Shown one piece after another: positions 23,222 through 32,223 of a stretch of DNA of 32,223 nt. Below the pieces are notes generated by a model that was given only the letters and a program-made list of their open reading frames with translations, was not told the DNA's origin and did no database searches. The stretch lies in NCBI RefSeq assembly GCF_030913225.1, contig NZ_JAQYTS010000015.1, forward strand, positions 1-32,223, read 5' to 3'. Each line of letters begins with the position of its first letter. Position 1 is the stretch's first letter. Both the position numbers and the translations under genes were made by a program. Origin of the DNA: Spiroplasma sp. AdecLV25b. Lineage in GTDB: Bacteria > Bacillota_I > Bacilli_A > Mycoplasmatales > VBWQ01.

Positions 23222-23614
23222 ATGGATTTCAAGGTATTAGAATCAAAAACAAAAATATTATTTCTTTTAACTATTATTTTTTTATTTATAACATTAGCCA
23301 CCTTAATAACTTGGACATTTAGTGTCGGTAATATCCATATTTTATTCTTGTTATTAACTGTCTGATTTGCTTCTACTTCTAGTTTAATTTTTCATTACTT
23401 ACTATGAAAAAATTTAAATTTTTTGCAAAATGTTGATTGAAATAATACTAGTAACTTTGGATTTATTCTGGCCATTGGTAGTTATATAATTCTTTTTCCT
23501 ATTATTTGTATTTTAACAATTGCTTTCTTATTTATTTTTAGCTCTATTGTTTTTGTATTAATTATTGTTAATGTCATTAAAAATAGAAAAAATAAAAATG
23601 TTGTTAAATATTAA
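23222..23614 (+). CDS. small multi-pass membrane protein between prfA and prmC
   Basis: The protein is 130 aa with three UGA-Trp codons and one TGG. Hydrophobic segments lie at about residues 12-33, 40-62 and 80-122 (probably two spans), and the C-terminus is Lys/Asn-rich. GGAGG precedes the ATG. Because of the UGA codons, a standard-code reading misses it. It sits in the prfA-prmC operon, but its function is not recognised. Confidence 0.72.
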
Positions 23615-23650
23615 CCCAAAAATATTTAATTGTATTGTGGGGAGAAGGAT

Positions 23651-24484
23651 ATGACATATAAAGATTATTTATTAGCTGCTAAACATATTAATCATAATGA
23701 TGAAAAAGTTAATAAAATTATCTTATTATATTTTATTGAAAAAGATTTATCATGATTGTATGCTAATATGGATGCAGAAATAGAAAATACTTTTTTAGAA
23801 CAATATTTACTTTTAATTGAAAAATATATTACTGGGTATCCTTTGCAATATATTATTCGTTATGAATACTTTTACGGTAATAAATTCTTTGTTGATAATC
23901 GTGTTTTGATTCCACGCAGTGAAACTGAAGAATTAGTAAATTATGTTTTTGACTATGCTAAAAACATTTTTCATGACGATAAATTATCAATTTTAGATTT
24001 AGGAACTGGTAGTGGTGCAATCGCCATTAGTATTGCTTTAGCAAAACCACAATGAAAAGTAGTAGCTAGTGATATTAGCATTGCTGCCTTAGAAGTCGCA
24101 AAAATAAATTGTAAAAACTATAATTTAAATAATATTAGATTTATAGAAAGTGACTTATTTAGTAATTTAAAAAACCACAAATTTAATATTATTATTTCTA
24201 ATCCGCCATATATTGATGAAACATCTGATACATATCTTATGTCTAATTTGCAATATGAACCAAAATCAGCATTATTTGCTGAAGAAAATGGTTTATTATT
24301 ATATAAATTAATTTTTCAACGTTGTTCTGAATTTGTCACTAAACCATTTTTGTTGGCGTTTGAATTTGGTTTTGACCAAAAAAAAGCATTAGAAATATTA
24401 GTTAAAAAATACTTATATAATTACCATTATCAATTTGTTAAAGATATCAATGGTAAATGGAGAATGCTTTTTGTTTGGCAGTAA
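23651..24484 (+). CDS. prmC: release factor glutamine methyltransferase
   Basis: The protein is 277 aa, a normal length for PrmC/HemK. It methylates the glutamine of the GGQ motif in RF1. Motif I is LDLGTGSGAIAI, the acidic end of strand 2 is in ASDIS, and the catalytic N184-P-P-Y is present. YPLQYIIRYEYFYG and VLIPRSETEELV are the family-specific N-terminal blocks. GGGGAGAAGG precedes the ATG. The last seven codons use TGG twice for Trp, while an upstream Trp uses TGA. A terminator follows. Confidence 0.94.
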
Positions 24485-24520
24485 TTATAACACATAAAAG
24501 TATTTTCATAACGCAAATTT

Positions 24521-24545
24521 TGTCACTTATTTAGTGACATTTTTT
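24521..24545 (+). terminator. terminator after prmC
   Basis: TGTCAC pairs with GTGACA (7-base loop TTATTTA), followed by six T. It closes the operon running from about 18470. Confidence 0.8.
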
Positions 24546-24590
24546 ATATTTAGAAAAGGAAAAACTCATTTATTCTTGCAATAGGATATA

Positions 24591-26493
24591 ATGGGGGCAG
24601 TTCTAGTGTGGCGTGTTATCGAAATACTTAAATTTTTTCAAGATTCTTCATCAATTAGTATTGATTTTTTAACTGACAAGTTTAACGTTACTTCTAGAAC
24701 TTTGCAAAGAGACATTGTCTTTATTAATAGTTCATTAAAAAGAATAAGAAATTGTAAGATTTTTAGAAAGCAAAATGACTTTTTATTTAATGATGTTAAA
24801 AAACAAAAAGCAATTAAAACTTTGCTGGCACAATTTATCCAAACAGCTAATGAAAATACCTTTGTTAGAATTAGTGTTTTATTTTTAAGTTTAGTATGAC
24901 AAAAAAACTATGTAACCAGTAGTGAATTGCTTGCTAATATAACTAGTGCAAATATGTATATTTTAAAAAAAGACATTATTAGTTTAAATAATTTTTTAGA
25001 TACTCATAATTTAAACATTAAATTAGAATTTAAAACTAATTTAGGTTTTAAACTCATTGGCTGTGAACAAAATTTACTATTTATAACCACTATTATGACA
25101 ATCAATTCTAACAAAGAATTTTCTTCCTCATTAAATGAGAAATCCCTAGCATATATCTATCAAACAATTAAAACTTTAATAATTAATAGTGGTTATAAAA
25201 AATACTATAACGAACAACTAATTTGATTTTTGACTATTGCTATTAGAAGAATGAAATTTAATTATTTTCTTACAAAAAATATGTTAATTAAATTTGATGT
25301 TCCTAAAATTATAAAAAAAGATATTGATAATCTTTTAACATTAATTGTTAAACAATTTGATATTAAATTAGATACCTTTGCAGAATATTATTTAAATTTG
25401 GTATTCTTAATTAATGTTAGAACTGATAATGGATTATTTCCAGAAGTAATGCTTAAAATTAATAAAATTACTGATGAAATATTTTTATTTATTACTAATA
25501 ACTATCAAATTCGCTTATATTCCAATATTTTTAAGCAAGTTTTAAAAGATTATCTAACGGACAATTGATTTAAATTAGTATTTAACTATAATAGCAATAT
25601 TAGTTTTTATTTAGTAGATAGTTGTGATATTGAAAGTAAATATCAATGAGGTCAACAACTTATTTTAATTATAAATTCGCAATTAAAGAAACTTCAATTT
25701 TTTCCCAATATTAATATTTTAGAATTACAATATTTAGCAATGGCATTTAATAAAAGTTTTATTTCAACTTTGTAACTGAAAAGTTTCTTTGTATATTTTC
25801 TCCGTTGATGATTCCTATATTAGAAAGCAAATAGAATTATTTATAAATGCTACATATGAACAAGTTATAATTAAATTATTCCAAAATAACCCTGATAATA
25901 TTTTTAAATTTCATTTACTTAACCAAAACTTCAATATTTTAATTAAAAATAAGTCTTCTTATGAAGAATACAACCTAATTAACTACAAAAATATTTTAAT
26001 TGTTAATATTTACGAAAATATTTGAAACTTTCAATTAGAAAATAATATTAATGAAGCTATAAAATTGTTAATGTTGAAAAAAATTCAACAATCAATATCA
26101 GTATTTAATTTTTATAATCACGAAAAATTTTATAATATTAAAACATTATTATAAAGATTTCAAAATGCTTTCATTAAAAAATATAACTTAAATTTAGAAC
26201 TATTAGATATTGACCATTACGTATTAGTAAACGAATATGTTAGTAATAACATTTTACTAATAAGTCAATTAGTGTCTTTTTCAAACCATGATTTTCCTAT
26301 TATCCTAATATACACAAGACATCCCTTAATGTTAAACAAAAAATACCCAATTCATTTTCATTTCATTAAATAACAAAAATAATACCCACAATTACTCCTG
26401 ATTAAAAATTTGAATATCTTTTTTAAAAATGTCACTAACACAAACATTAAAAGTATTAAAGATATAAATAAAGTAATTAAATCAGTTGTATAA
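24591..26493 (+). pseudogene. broken PTS-domain transcription regulator (PRD/EIIB/EIIA type)
   Basis: In one frame (24591-25775) there is an N-terminal helix-turn-helix (VIEILKFFQ..ISIDFLTDKFNVTSRTLQRDI) followed by helical PRD-like regions ending in LQYLAMAFNKSF. A one-base shift near 25770 moves the gene to another frame, which has an EIIB-like strand (VSLYIFSVDDS) and an EIIA-like part (FPIILIYTRHPLML and a final helical IKSIKDINKVIKSVV). In that frame TAA occurs at 26152, 26371 and 26380, before a natural stop at 26491. The full length of about 630 codons fits MtlR/LicR-type regulators. The first ATG overlaps a TATAAT (24585-24590); the GTG at 24606, preceded by GGGGG, may be the original start. 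No PTS genes are nearby. Confidence 0.75.
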
Positions 26494-26522
26494 CACCTAT
26501 ACCTTTGTATAGGTGTTTTTAA
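26492..26522 (+). terminator. strong terminator after the regulator pseudogene
   Basis: AACACCTATAC pairs with GTATAGGTGTT (11 bp, loop CTTT), followed by a T-rich tail. It overlaps the last stop of the pseudogene, so the terminator has been better preserved than the coding frame. Confidence 0.85.
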
Positions 26523-26560
26523 TTAAGAAATAAAAAAAATATGATAATTTTTTTAAGAGG

Positions 26561-26568
26561 TGTATAAT
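26561..26568 (+). promoter_or_regulatory. -10 box candidate for tsaC
   Basis: TGTATAAT lies 33 bases before the tsaC ATG and just downstream of the preceding terminator. Confidence 0.5.
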
Positions 26569-26600
26569 TTACTTAATACTTTTGGGAAAAGTGGTGAATC

Positions 26601-27146
26601 ATGATAACTTTTAAACAAAATCAAATATCAGAAATAAGCCAAAAATTGAATGATAGTCAAGTCATAGCTTTACCAACAGATACGGTGTATGGTCTTGCTG
26701 GTAAATATAATGATGAAAAAGCAATTGCAGAAATCTATAAAATTAAAAATCGTGAACACAATAAACCTTTACCAATTTTAGTTGGTAGTTGAGAACAAGC
26801 TAAATTAGTAGGAATAATCAGTGAAGATTTACAAAAATTTTTAACTATTAATTTTGAAGAAGGCAAAGTCACAGTTATTGTTGCTAAACAACCAATGTTA
26901 AAAACCTCATATTGAAGCACAAAATCTTCAGTTGCTATTAGAGTTAGTGCTTCATCATTTATTAAAAAATTAACTAATATTTTAGGCCCTTTAGTTGCTA
27001 CTAGTTGTAATATTAGTAATGAATTACCTATTACTGACTATAAATTGATAAACCTACCTAAATTAAAATATAAAGTGATGGGCAAAATACTAGATAATAA
27101 GCCATCAACTATTTATGATAGTTTTACTGGTAAAATTATTAGATAA
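26601..27146 (+). CDS. tsaC: threonylcarbamoyl-AMP synthase (YrdC/Sua5 family)
   Basis: The protein is 181 aa with UGA-Trp at 26790 and 26913. It makes threonylcarbamoyl-AMP from threonine, bicarbonate and ATP for t6A37 of tRNAs. The YrdC core is clear: ALPTDTVYGLAG, the basic IKNREHNKPLPILVG block, a VAIRV strand and TSCNISNELPI. It lacks the Sua5 C-terminal domain, so it is the short TsaC form. GTGGTGAA precedes the ATG. In Firmicutes it normally follows prmC closely; here a regulator pseudogene separates them. Confidence 0.9.
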
Positions 27147-27172
27147 AAAAGACTACTAAGGAGAATAATTTT

Positions 27173-27799
27173 ATGAATTTATGAGTTATATTTGCAATTA
27201 CTGTTAGTGTGTTTTTAATTGTAAGTTTAATTTTATTAATCATTATAATTAGAAAAATTAAGCAAGAAAAGTTATCAAAAATTACCAAAGATATTAACAA
27301 CTGTTATAATGATAGTTTAAATTTTAAAAAAATAAGCAAAAAGGAATTATCTGTCCCTATTGACAATATAAAAGAAGACATTTATTATAGTGATAAAGTT
27401 GTTAATGGCAAATACCAAAATGTAAATAAATTTAATGCTCAAAATATTAATTTAAAAATTGAAGATAGTATAGTTAAAAAAAATAACAAAGAATTATTTT
27501 TACGTTATAAATTGCGTGATGTTAATTTTTTTAAATCCTCAGATTTTATTCCTTTAAATCAAGTTGATATATTATTATCACAAACATCTATTTATTTTAT
27601 TGATTCTTTTGAATCGCAAATAATTCCAATCGCAGAAATAAAAAACATTACTTTTTTTTGAGAAAAAAATAATCATTTATCTAGTAGGAAAAAATTTATT
27701 GGAGTTGAAATATTTTGCTATGATAAACGAATTTTTCTACTTTTTAATGAATATGAAAATGCCATAACATTTGTTACTAACATTATAATGTTGTCATAA
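27173..27799 (+). CDS. membrane-anchored protein of unknown function
   Basis: The protein is 208 aa. One N-terminal TM segment (about residues 3-25, with UGA-Trp at position 4) is followed by a Lys-rich cytoplasmic-type stretch and a soluble domain with strand-like alternation (LLSQTSIYFIDS, IIPIAEIKNITFF, GVEIFCYDKRIFLLF). The C-terminal pattern, with IPIAEIKNI and a phenylalanine-rich strand, is faintly like PH-type membrane domains, but that is a guess. AAGGAGA lies 10 bases before the ATG. It may share a transcript with tsaC (26-base gap). Confidence 0.65.
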
Positions 27800-27839
27800 A
27801 TAGAATTTGCAAAAAATTAACTCATATTTTTTATGAAAA

Positions 27840-27848
27840 TGATATAAT
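27840..27848 (+). promoter_or_regulatory. extended -10 promoter for the small membrane genes
   Basis: TGATATAAT is a perfect TGnTATAAT, 29 bases before the ATG at 27877. Confidence 0.6.
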
Positions 27849-27876
27849 TATACAAATAATTAATAAGGAGAATAGT

Positions 27877-28134
27877 ATGACTAAACAAAATTTTAAATTT
27901 AATTGATGAAAAATCATTCAATTCAGTGGTATTTTTTTAATTCTATTAGGTGTTATTTTTGCTTTTTCTTCCCTAAAAGTTAATATACTTTTATATTTTG
28001 GTTTAGTAACAGTATTAATTGGCGCCATTAATGTTTTAATTTATTATATTTTTATTGGCTTAAGTAGCCATAAAAAATATTTACAAAAACAAAATATTAA
28101 TGAATTAAAAATAACAACTAAAACAACTAGGTAA
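27877..28134 (+). CDS. small membrane protein, two TM segments
   Basis: The protein is 85 aa with two consecutive UGA-Trp codons at residues 10-11. Two hydrophobic segments (about 14-33 and 38-61) are followed by a Lys-rich tail. AAGGAG lies 7-8 bases before the ATG. Its companion gene follows after 6 bases and has the same plan, so the two may act as a pair. The function is not recognised. Confidence 0.65.
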
Positions 28135-28140
28135 TAAACA

Positions 28141-28467
28141 ATGAAAGATAAAATAAACAAAAAACATACTATAAAAATTATTTTAGTTTTAGTAGTAGGA
28201 ATAACTTTCTTGCTTACTGGTATTACTTTAATAGTTATAAATCAAAATAAACTAAATTTTTCCTTATCTGTCCAACATAACATAACTTTTATTCATGAAA
28301 AGTTAGCATTAGATTATATTCTAATTATCATTGGAACATTATCACTATCAATTCCCATTCTTTTCAAAACTTTAAATAGTGGTTACATTCAAACCAAAAA
28401 AGAAATTAAGTCAGAAACCATTTGAAAACGTAAAAAGCAAAAAGTTAGTGAAGAAGAACAAGCATAG
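28141..28467 (+). CDS. small membrane protein, two TM segments
   Basis: The protein is 108 aa with one UGA-Trp near residue 95. Hydrophobic segments lie at about 11-33 and 57-78, separated by an external loop of about 22 residues. The tail is basic, then acidic (KRKKQKVSEEEQA). The ribosome-binding site is weak (AGGTAA, overlapping the previous stop), which suggests coupling to the gene before it. A lipoprotein gene follows after 11 bases. Confidence 0.65.
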
Positions 28468-28478
28468 GGGATTTAATT

Positions 28479-29168
28479 ATGAAAAAAATTTTAAATATAT
28501 TTAAAGCAATTATTTTAACTTCTAATCTTGCGATATTACCTATTGCTTGCACCAAACTTCAAAATCATCAAAACAATGTTGATATTAGTCATATTATTAT
28601 TACTCCTTCAAATGTTAGTGTTATTCTTGACCATGATACTTATGATAAGGCATTAGATGACTTTAAAAAACAAGTTGCTAAAAAAATTACTAATCTTACT
28701 AGTCAAAAACCACAATATGGCCGTGATTATAAAATTATTATTGCTAATCATGATTTATATTCTAAGATTGAACAATACAGTTCAATTGATGTTGTAGTCC
28801 AAGCTGCTATTACTACTCACATTTTAACAGGTCAATTTCCAACACAAATTAATTTAGTAAAACCAGTGCAAGATATTAGTAGTATTAATATTCCAAAACA
28901 AAATTATAGTTTTACTGCCATTGGTACTACTACTTTTAAAGATACGATAGTAAAATTATTGCCAATTATTCAAGCGCAAATTAGTGCTTTTGATAATAGT
29001 GCCAAAAAAGATATTGACTACGTTGTTAATGTTGAAGGACATGAATTAACATCGCTTGTTGTAAAACTTGGTGATGTAAATATTAATGTTAATGCAATTC
29101 ATGATGAGTATCATTCTTTACTAACTGGTGCTTTTACTTTTGTCTTAACTATCTTAACTATTAGTTAA
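28479..29168 (+). CDS. lipoprotein with spiralin-like two-repeat layout
   Basis: The protein is 229 aa. A Lys-rich N-terminus and hydrophobic core lead to a lipobox, LPIAC, with the acylated Cys at residue 24. The mature part seems to contain two related units of about 90 residues: a helical piece (TYDKALDDFKKQVAKKI; TTFKDTIVKLLPIIQ), a short acidic linker, strands ending in Val/Asn/Ala (SSIDVVVQAA; VNINVNA), then a TGxF strand (LTGQFPTQINL; LTGAFTFVLTI). Spiralin, the main surface lipoprotein of Spiroplasma citri, has a comparable plan, but I cannot show homology. It is probably anchored on the outer face of the membrane. GGGGAT precedes the ATG. Confidence 0.75.
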   Translation: MKKILNIFKAIILTSNLAILPIACTKLQNHQNNVDISHIIITPSNVSVILDHDTYDKALDDFKKQVAKKITNLTSQKPQYGRDYKIIIANHDLYSKIEQYSSIDVVVQAAITTHILTGQFPTQINLVKPVQDISSINIPKQNYSFTAIGTTTFKDTIVKLLPIIQAQISAFDNSAKKDIDYVVNVEGHELTSLVVKLGDVNINVNAIHDEYHSLLTGAFTFVLTILTIS

Positions 29169-29189
29169 AAATTTAACTATGATACCATC

Positions 29190-29219
29190 AAAATCAATGT
29201 TTTAAATAGTGATTTTTTT
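29190..29219 (+). terminator. weak terminator after the lipoprotein gene
   Basis: AAAATCA pairs with TGATTTT around a 13-base loop, followed by more T. The stem is AT-rich and would be weak. Confidence 0.4.
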
Positions 29220-29263
29220 GTTAATTAATTCTATTTACAAATTATCTATTTTAAAAATTTAAG

Positions 29264-29272
29264 TGTTATAAT
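29264..29272 (+). promoter_or_regulatory. extended -10 promoter for the secreted protein
   Basis: TGTTATAAT is a perfect TGnTATAAT, 71 bases before the ATG at 29344. The leader is therefore about 65 bases, longer than elsewhere in the window. Confidence 0.6.
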
Positions 29273-29343
29273 CTAAGTTAGGAAGGGAATAAATATATGT
29301 TATTTTTCAAAAATAAAATACTAATTAGGAGGAAATAAATTCT

Positions 29344-29949
29344 ATGAAAAAGATATTAATGACACTGGCAACACTAGCATTATCAACTAGTTCATCAATA
29401 ACATTGATGACTAATAATACTAAAATAAATCAACTAACTACTAACAATGAAAAAGCCGCATCACCCATTACTACAAGTATTGGTTATAGTAATTATCGTA
29501 ATATGTGAGCAAATTGAAGTACAAATGAAAGTTATACTGATGATAAATATTCATATTTAGCATTAGATTATTACGATTATATTGATACGTGAGATGAATT
29601 TATTACTAAATATCCAAGTGTCACAATTGAAACTGCAGAACAAGCGACTTCACCAGCAACATTTGGTGATGTTGGTAATGGTAAATTTGGTATATTTCAT
29701 TTTGATACTGTCACTTTCGTTGATACTGAATCAGTTAAGTATATAAAATTTGTTGATGCTAGCGACAGTAAATCTTCATCATACTCTATATCAGTTACTA
29801 TTGGTTTAGGATTTCAAAGAATGGGAACAAAATTATATTTGCATCCAAAAATTAGTGGTAGTCTTACTAGCATTGGAGCTTATGTTAGAACATTAGATTT
29901 TGGTTTAAGTGTTTCTACTATTACTTTTAATCCAAAGCGAAGTATTTAA
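29344..29949 (+). CDS. secreted protein with N-terminal signal peptide
   Basis: The protein is 201 aa with three UGA-Trp codons. The first 25 residues (MKKILMTLATLALSTSSSI and on) look like a Sec signal peptide. There is no lipobox Cys, so it is probably released or held by the uncleaved signal. The mature part is rich in Ser, Thr, Tyr and Asp, with alternating hydrophobic residues in the second half (IKFVDAS, SISVTIGLGF, GAYVRTLDFGLSV), suggesting a beta-rich fold. AGGAGG at 29329-29334 is the strongest ribosome-binding site in the region. No family is recognised. Confidence 0.72.
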
Positions 29950-30024
29950 AGAGAAAAATAATTTAATACGCAAATTAAAGTTGCATATCAAACTTTATAA
30001 TATTCATATTCAAGGAGTACTAAT

Positions 30025-31775
30025 ATGTTGAAAACAAAAACTTATGAGCATAAGTTTTATTTAATCACTATCAAAGACCTTTTAAAAACAAAAATTACTT
30101 GATTTTTTTCAACATTTTTATTTATAGTTTTACTATTATTTACCATTTTTAGTATTAACGCATATAGCAACCCAGAAAAAAATATGTTTAAAATTATTAT
30201 TTTTTATCAGCAATTATTATTAGTTTTGTATTTACCATTAATAGCATTTTACACTGCTTATATTACAATTAAAATTTATCGTCAACAAATTGATAATGGT
30301 ATTTTCTTAGTTTATACATCATTGCCTCTATCAAAGACTAGAATTTCATTTTATAAAATTTTAGGATTAATATCATTTTTATTAGTAATATCTGGATTTT
30401 TTGCTGTTATAAATGGTAAGAATTATTTTAATGCTTTAATGTTAGATGTTATTAAAACTTGACCTTTAATTAGTATTTTTCTTTGTGCATTTGCATCTTT
30501 AGTTTTTTTAATTTCCGTTTGATATGGTTCTAAATTGACAATATTATTATCATCTATTTTTGTTTTTATTTGTGCAATTTCAATAGTTATTTTACCAATG
30601 TTACAAGCAGTAAAAGAGTCTCAGCATCCTTATTATAATTTTTCGCAAGATGAAAAATTTAAAAATGATCTGAATAAATCAAATCTTAGTTCTAATTTTA
30701 TTGGCAAAGATTTATTTAACATTGAAGATATTAAATATTTATATCATAATGGTGTTTTAAATGATCAACCAAATCCAAATTTACTTGATGATAGTAATCC
30801 TTTTACTTTTAGTTTATATGATAGATCAACAAAGAGCAACGTTGATTTAAATACTCAATTTAATAAAACATCTGATATTAGTGTTAATGCTCAAACTTTA
30901 ATTGATATTTTAAAAACTCCAAGCAGTACAAAATCAACTATTTTTTTAAAAGTAAATAATAATTTTAAAGCAGATTTTAAAACCACAACTTTTTTTAAAA
31001 AATAAATCAACAATTAAATAATCACTATAGCAGTTATGTTTATAGTGCTGACATTACGCCAATTGATAAATTTAACCAAGACACTTGTCATGAAGAAAAT
31101 GATGTCATAAATAACATAAGTGACCTTAATTATAAAAATCAGCTTAATAATGACAATGGTATATTAGAATCAAAAACTAATAGTTTAAAAAAATACGACA
31201 TTGATTATCAATTGGACTATCGAGATTTTGCTGTTATCTTATGAACAATTTATCATCAATTAGGTTTAACAACTACCTTAAAGGAAATTAAAGCAAAGTT
31301 AACTAAAACACAATTTCGAACTAAAATTAATTTAATCGGTAATCTTAATATTTTTAATTATATTTTAGATAAAACAAACGAATATACTAGTCCTCATAAA
31401 TATAAAAGCAGTTGAAAACCAACAGAATATCCAAATCTTTATATAGACATAAAGAAAAGTATGAAGTCAAATCGAAATTCTTTTGCAATAAATCCACTTA
31501 TGAACATTGCTACTAGTTTACTAATGATGCCAACTAATGATAATAAGAGTGATAGTAACCTTGTAATTGGAATTATTTCATCTCCTACTTTACTATATCC
31601 TTATACATATGATATTAATAATATTTATGAATTGAGCAATGATAGTGTTATTGTAACTAGTGCTAAACAAAAACCGATTATTAATATTTATGGAGTTGGT
31701 ATCACTTATCTTATTATTACCTTATTATTTTTTACTATCAGTTTTGTTATTATTCGTAGAAAGGATGTTAGTTAA
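30025..31775 (+). pseudogene. ABC transporter permease, frameshifted
   Basis: The first frame (30025-31005) encodes TM segments at about residues 25-46 and 55-78, then 105-125, 145-165 and 172-195, followed by an external domain. It stops at TAA 31003. An uninterrupted continuation runs in another frame to TAG/TAA-free 31773, with a final TM segment (IYGVGITYLIITLLFFTISFVII) and a basic end. Adding one A to the six-A run at 30997-31002 restores a single frame of about 583 codons. The truncated ABC ATPase starts 2 bases after the end, so this was an ABC-2-like permease. Slippage on the T8/A6 tract could rescue some product, but loss of function is more likely. Confidence 0.7.
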
Positions 31776-31777
31776 AT

Positions 31778-32089
31778 ATGGACACTAAAGAAGTTTTAAA
31801 TATTACTCATCTTAATAAAACTTTTAAAAGTAATCACGTATTAAAAGACTTAAGTTGTACGCTTGAACAAGGTAAAGTTTACGGATTAATTGGGAAAAAT
31901 GGTGCTGGAAAAACTACTTTAATTAAATGTATTATTGGTGCTTTACTTACTGACAGTGGTGAAATTTTAATCAATAATATTTCTAATCAGAAAACTAAAG
32001 AAAAGCCATCAATTGCTTACATACCTGAAAAAAATACTTTCCCTAATGAATATAACACTAAACAATTTCTAACCCATATTGCAGGTTAA
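31778..32089 (+). pseudogene. ABC transporter ATPase, truncated by an insertion
   Basis: Only 103 codons remain. The start is a good ABC-2-type ATPase: VLNITHLNKTFKSNHVLKDLS, Walker A GLIGKNGAGKTTLIK (about residues 37-51), then SGEILINN. It ends in FLTHIAG and a stop at 32087, before the signature motif, Walker B and H-loop, so about two thirds is missing. The last codons lie in a block that recurs at 16465 and looks like an insertion-sequence end. The rest of the gene may lie beyond the inserted element, outside the window. It follows the frameshifted permease by 2 bases, so the whole transporter seems lost. Confidence 0.8.
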
Positions 32090-32223
32090 GTCCCGAATCT
32101 TGTGTAAATTTATTTTTACAGAGCAATATTTCTCATATCAAATAAATTTAGTTTAATTTATTGTACCATACTTAAAAGTTGCTAAGTTAATCTTATCTAA
32201 AATTAATTTTAAAATTCTTATAG
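32083..32223. mobile_element. end of a probable insertion sequence (continues past the window)
   Basis: The block starting AGGTTAAGTCCCGAATC interrupts an ABC ATPase and shares its first about 55 bases with 16465-16523. A TTGTGTAAATTT just inside the end is similar in style to the GTGTAAA found in terminal repeats of IS256/Mutator-type elements. No transposase ORF is visible in the 140 bases present, so the family is a guess. Confidence 0.45.

Noticed and set aside
29296-29338. Short ORF starting ATGTTATTTTTC before the secreted protein
   Set aside because: Only 13 codons; its end overlaps the ribosome-binding site of the next gene. A leader peptide is possible but nothing supports it.

Overview
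The window is a stretch of mollicute chromosome, most likely Spiroplasma or a close relative. The DNA is very AT-rich. UGA is read as tryptophan throughout: nearly every conserved gene here is interrupted by TGA at positions where the family has Trp. Genes are densely packed, and one is a lipoprotein with a spiralin-like layout. All coding coordinates below assume genetic code 4. Almost everything is on the + strand; the exception is one membrane-protein gene at 16844-17653.

Region 1 (1-9643) is a conserved housekeeping run: a small membrane protein, SRP RNA, tadA, dnaX, the ybaB-like gene, tmk, holB, a tRNA-type N6-adenine methyltransferase, tilS, ftsH and hpt. It resembles the Firmicute scr/dnaX/ybaB/recR/tmk/holB and tilS/hpt/ftsH neighbourhoods, but recR is missing between ybaB and tmk, and ftsH precedes hpt.

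Region 2 (9644-16740) has a large FtsX-type ABC permease with its ATPase, then about 520 bp without a gene that holds several hairpins and one unusually GC-rich structured block (about 14410-14480). It continues with lysS, a 59-aa membrane peptide, a decayed insertion-sequence-like end (from 16465) and strong hairpin terminators that face the lone minus-strand gene.

Region 3 (16740-24545) carries the minus-strand membrane protein, rpmE, a degenerate MalK/UgpC-like ABC protein that has lost all its nucleotide-binding motifs and carries a large internal insertion, an NrnA-type DHH phosphoesterase, tdk, prfA, a membrane protein and prmC. The rpmE-tdk-prfA-prmC-tsaC order is the ancestral Firmicute order. 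As expected for a UGA=Trp organism, prfA is the only release factor seen.

Region 4 (24546-32223) is accessory and decaying. A PTS-domain transcription regulator (PRD/EIIB/EIIA type) is a pseudogene with one frameshift and three in-frame stops. It sits between prmC and tsaC. Beyond tsaC are three small membrane-protein genes, a lipoprotein with an internal duplication, a secreted protein, an ABC permease with a one-base frameshift, and an ABC ATPase cut off after about 100 codons by what looks like the end of an insertion sequence. The same terminal block occurs at 16465, where it also ends an ORF. The most interesting points are this shared block, the catalytically dead ABC protein kept as an open 654-codon frame, the structured block upstream of lysS, and the leader hairpin of the minus-strand gene.
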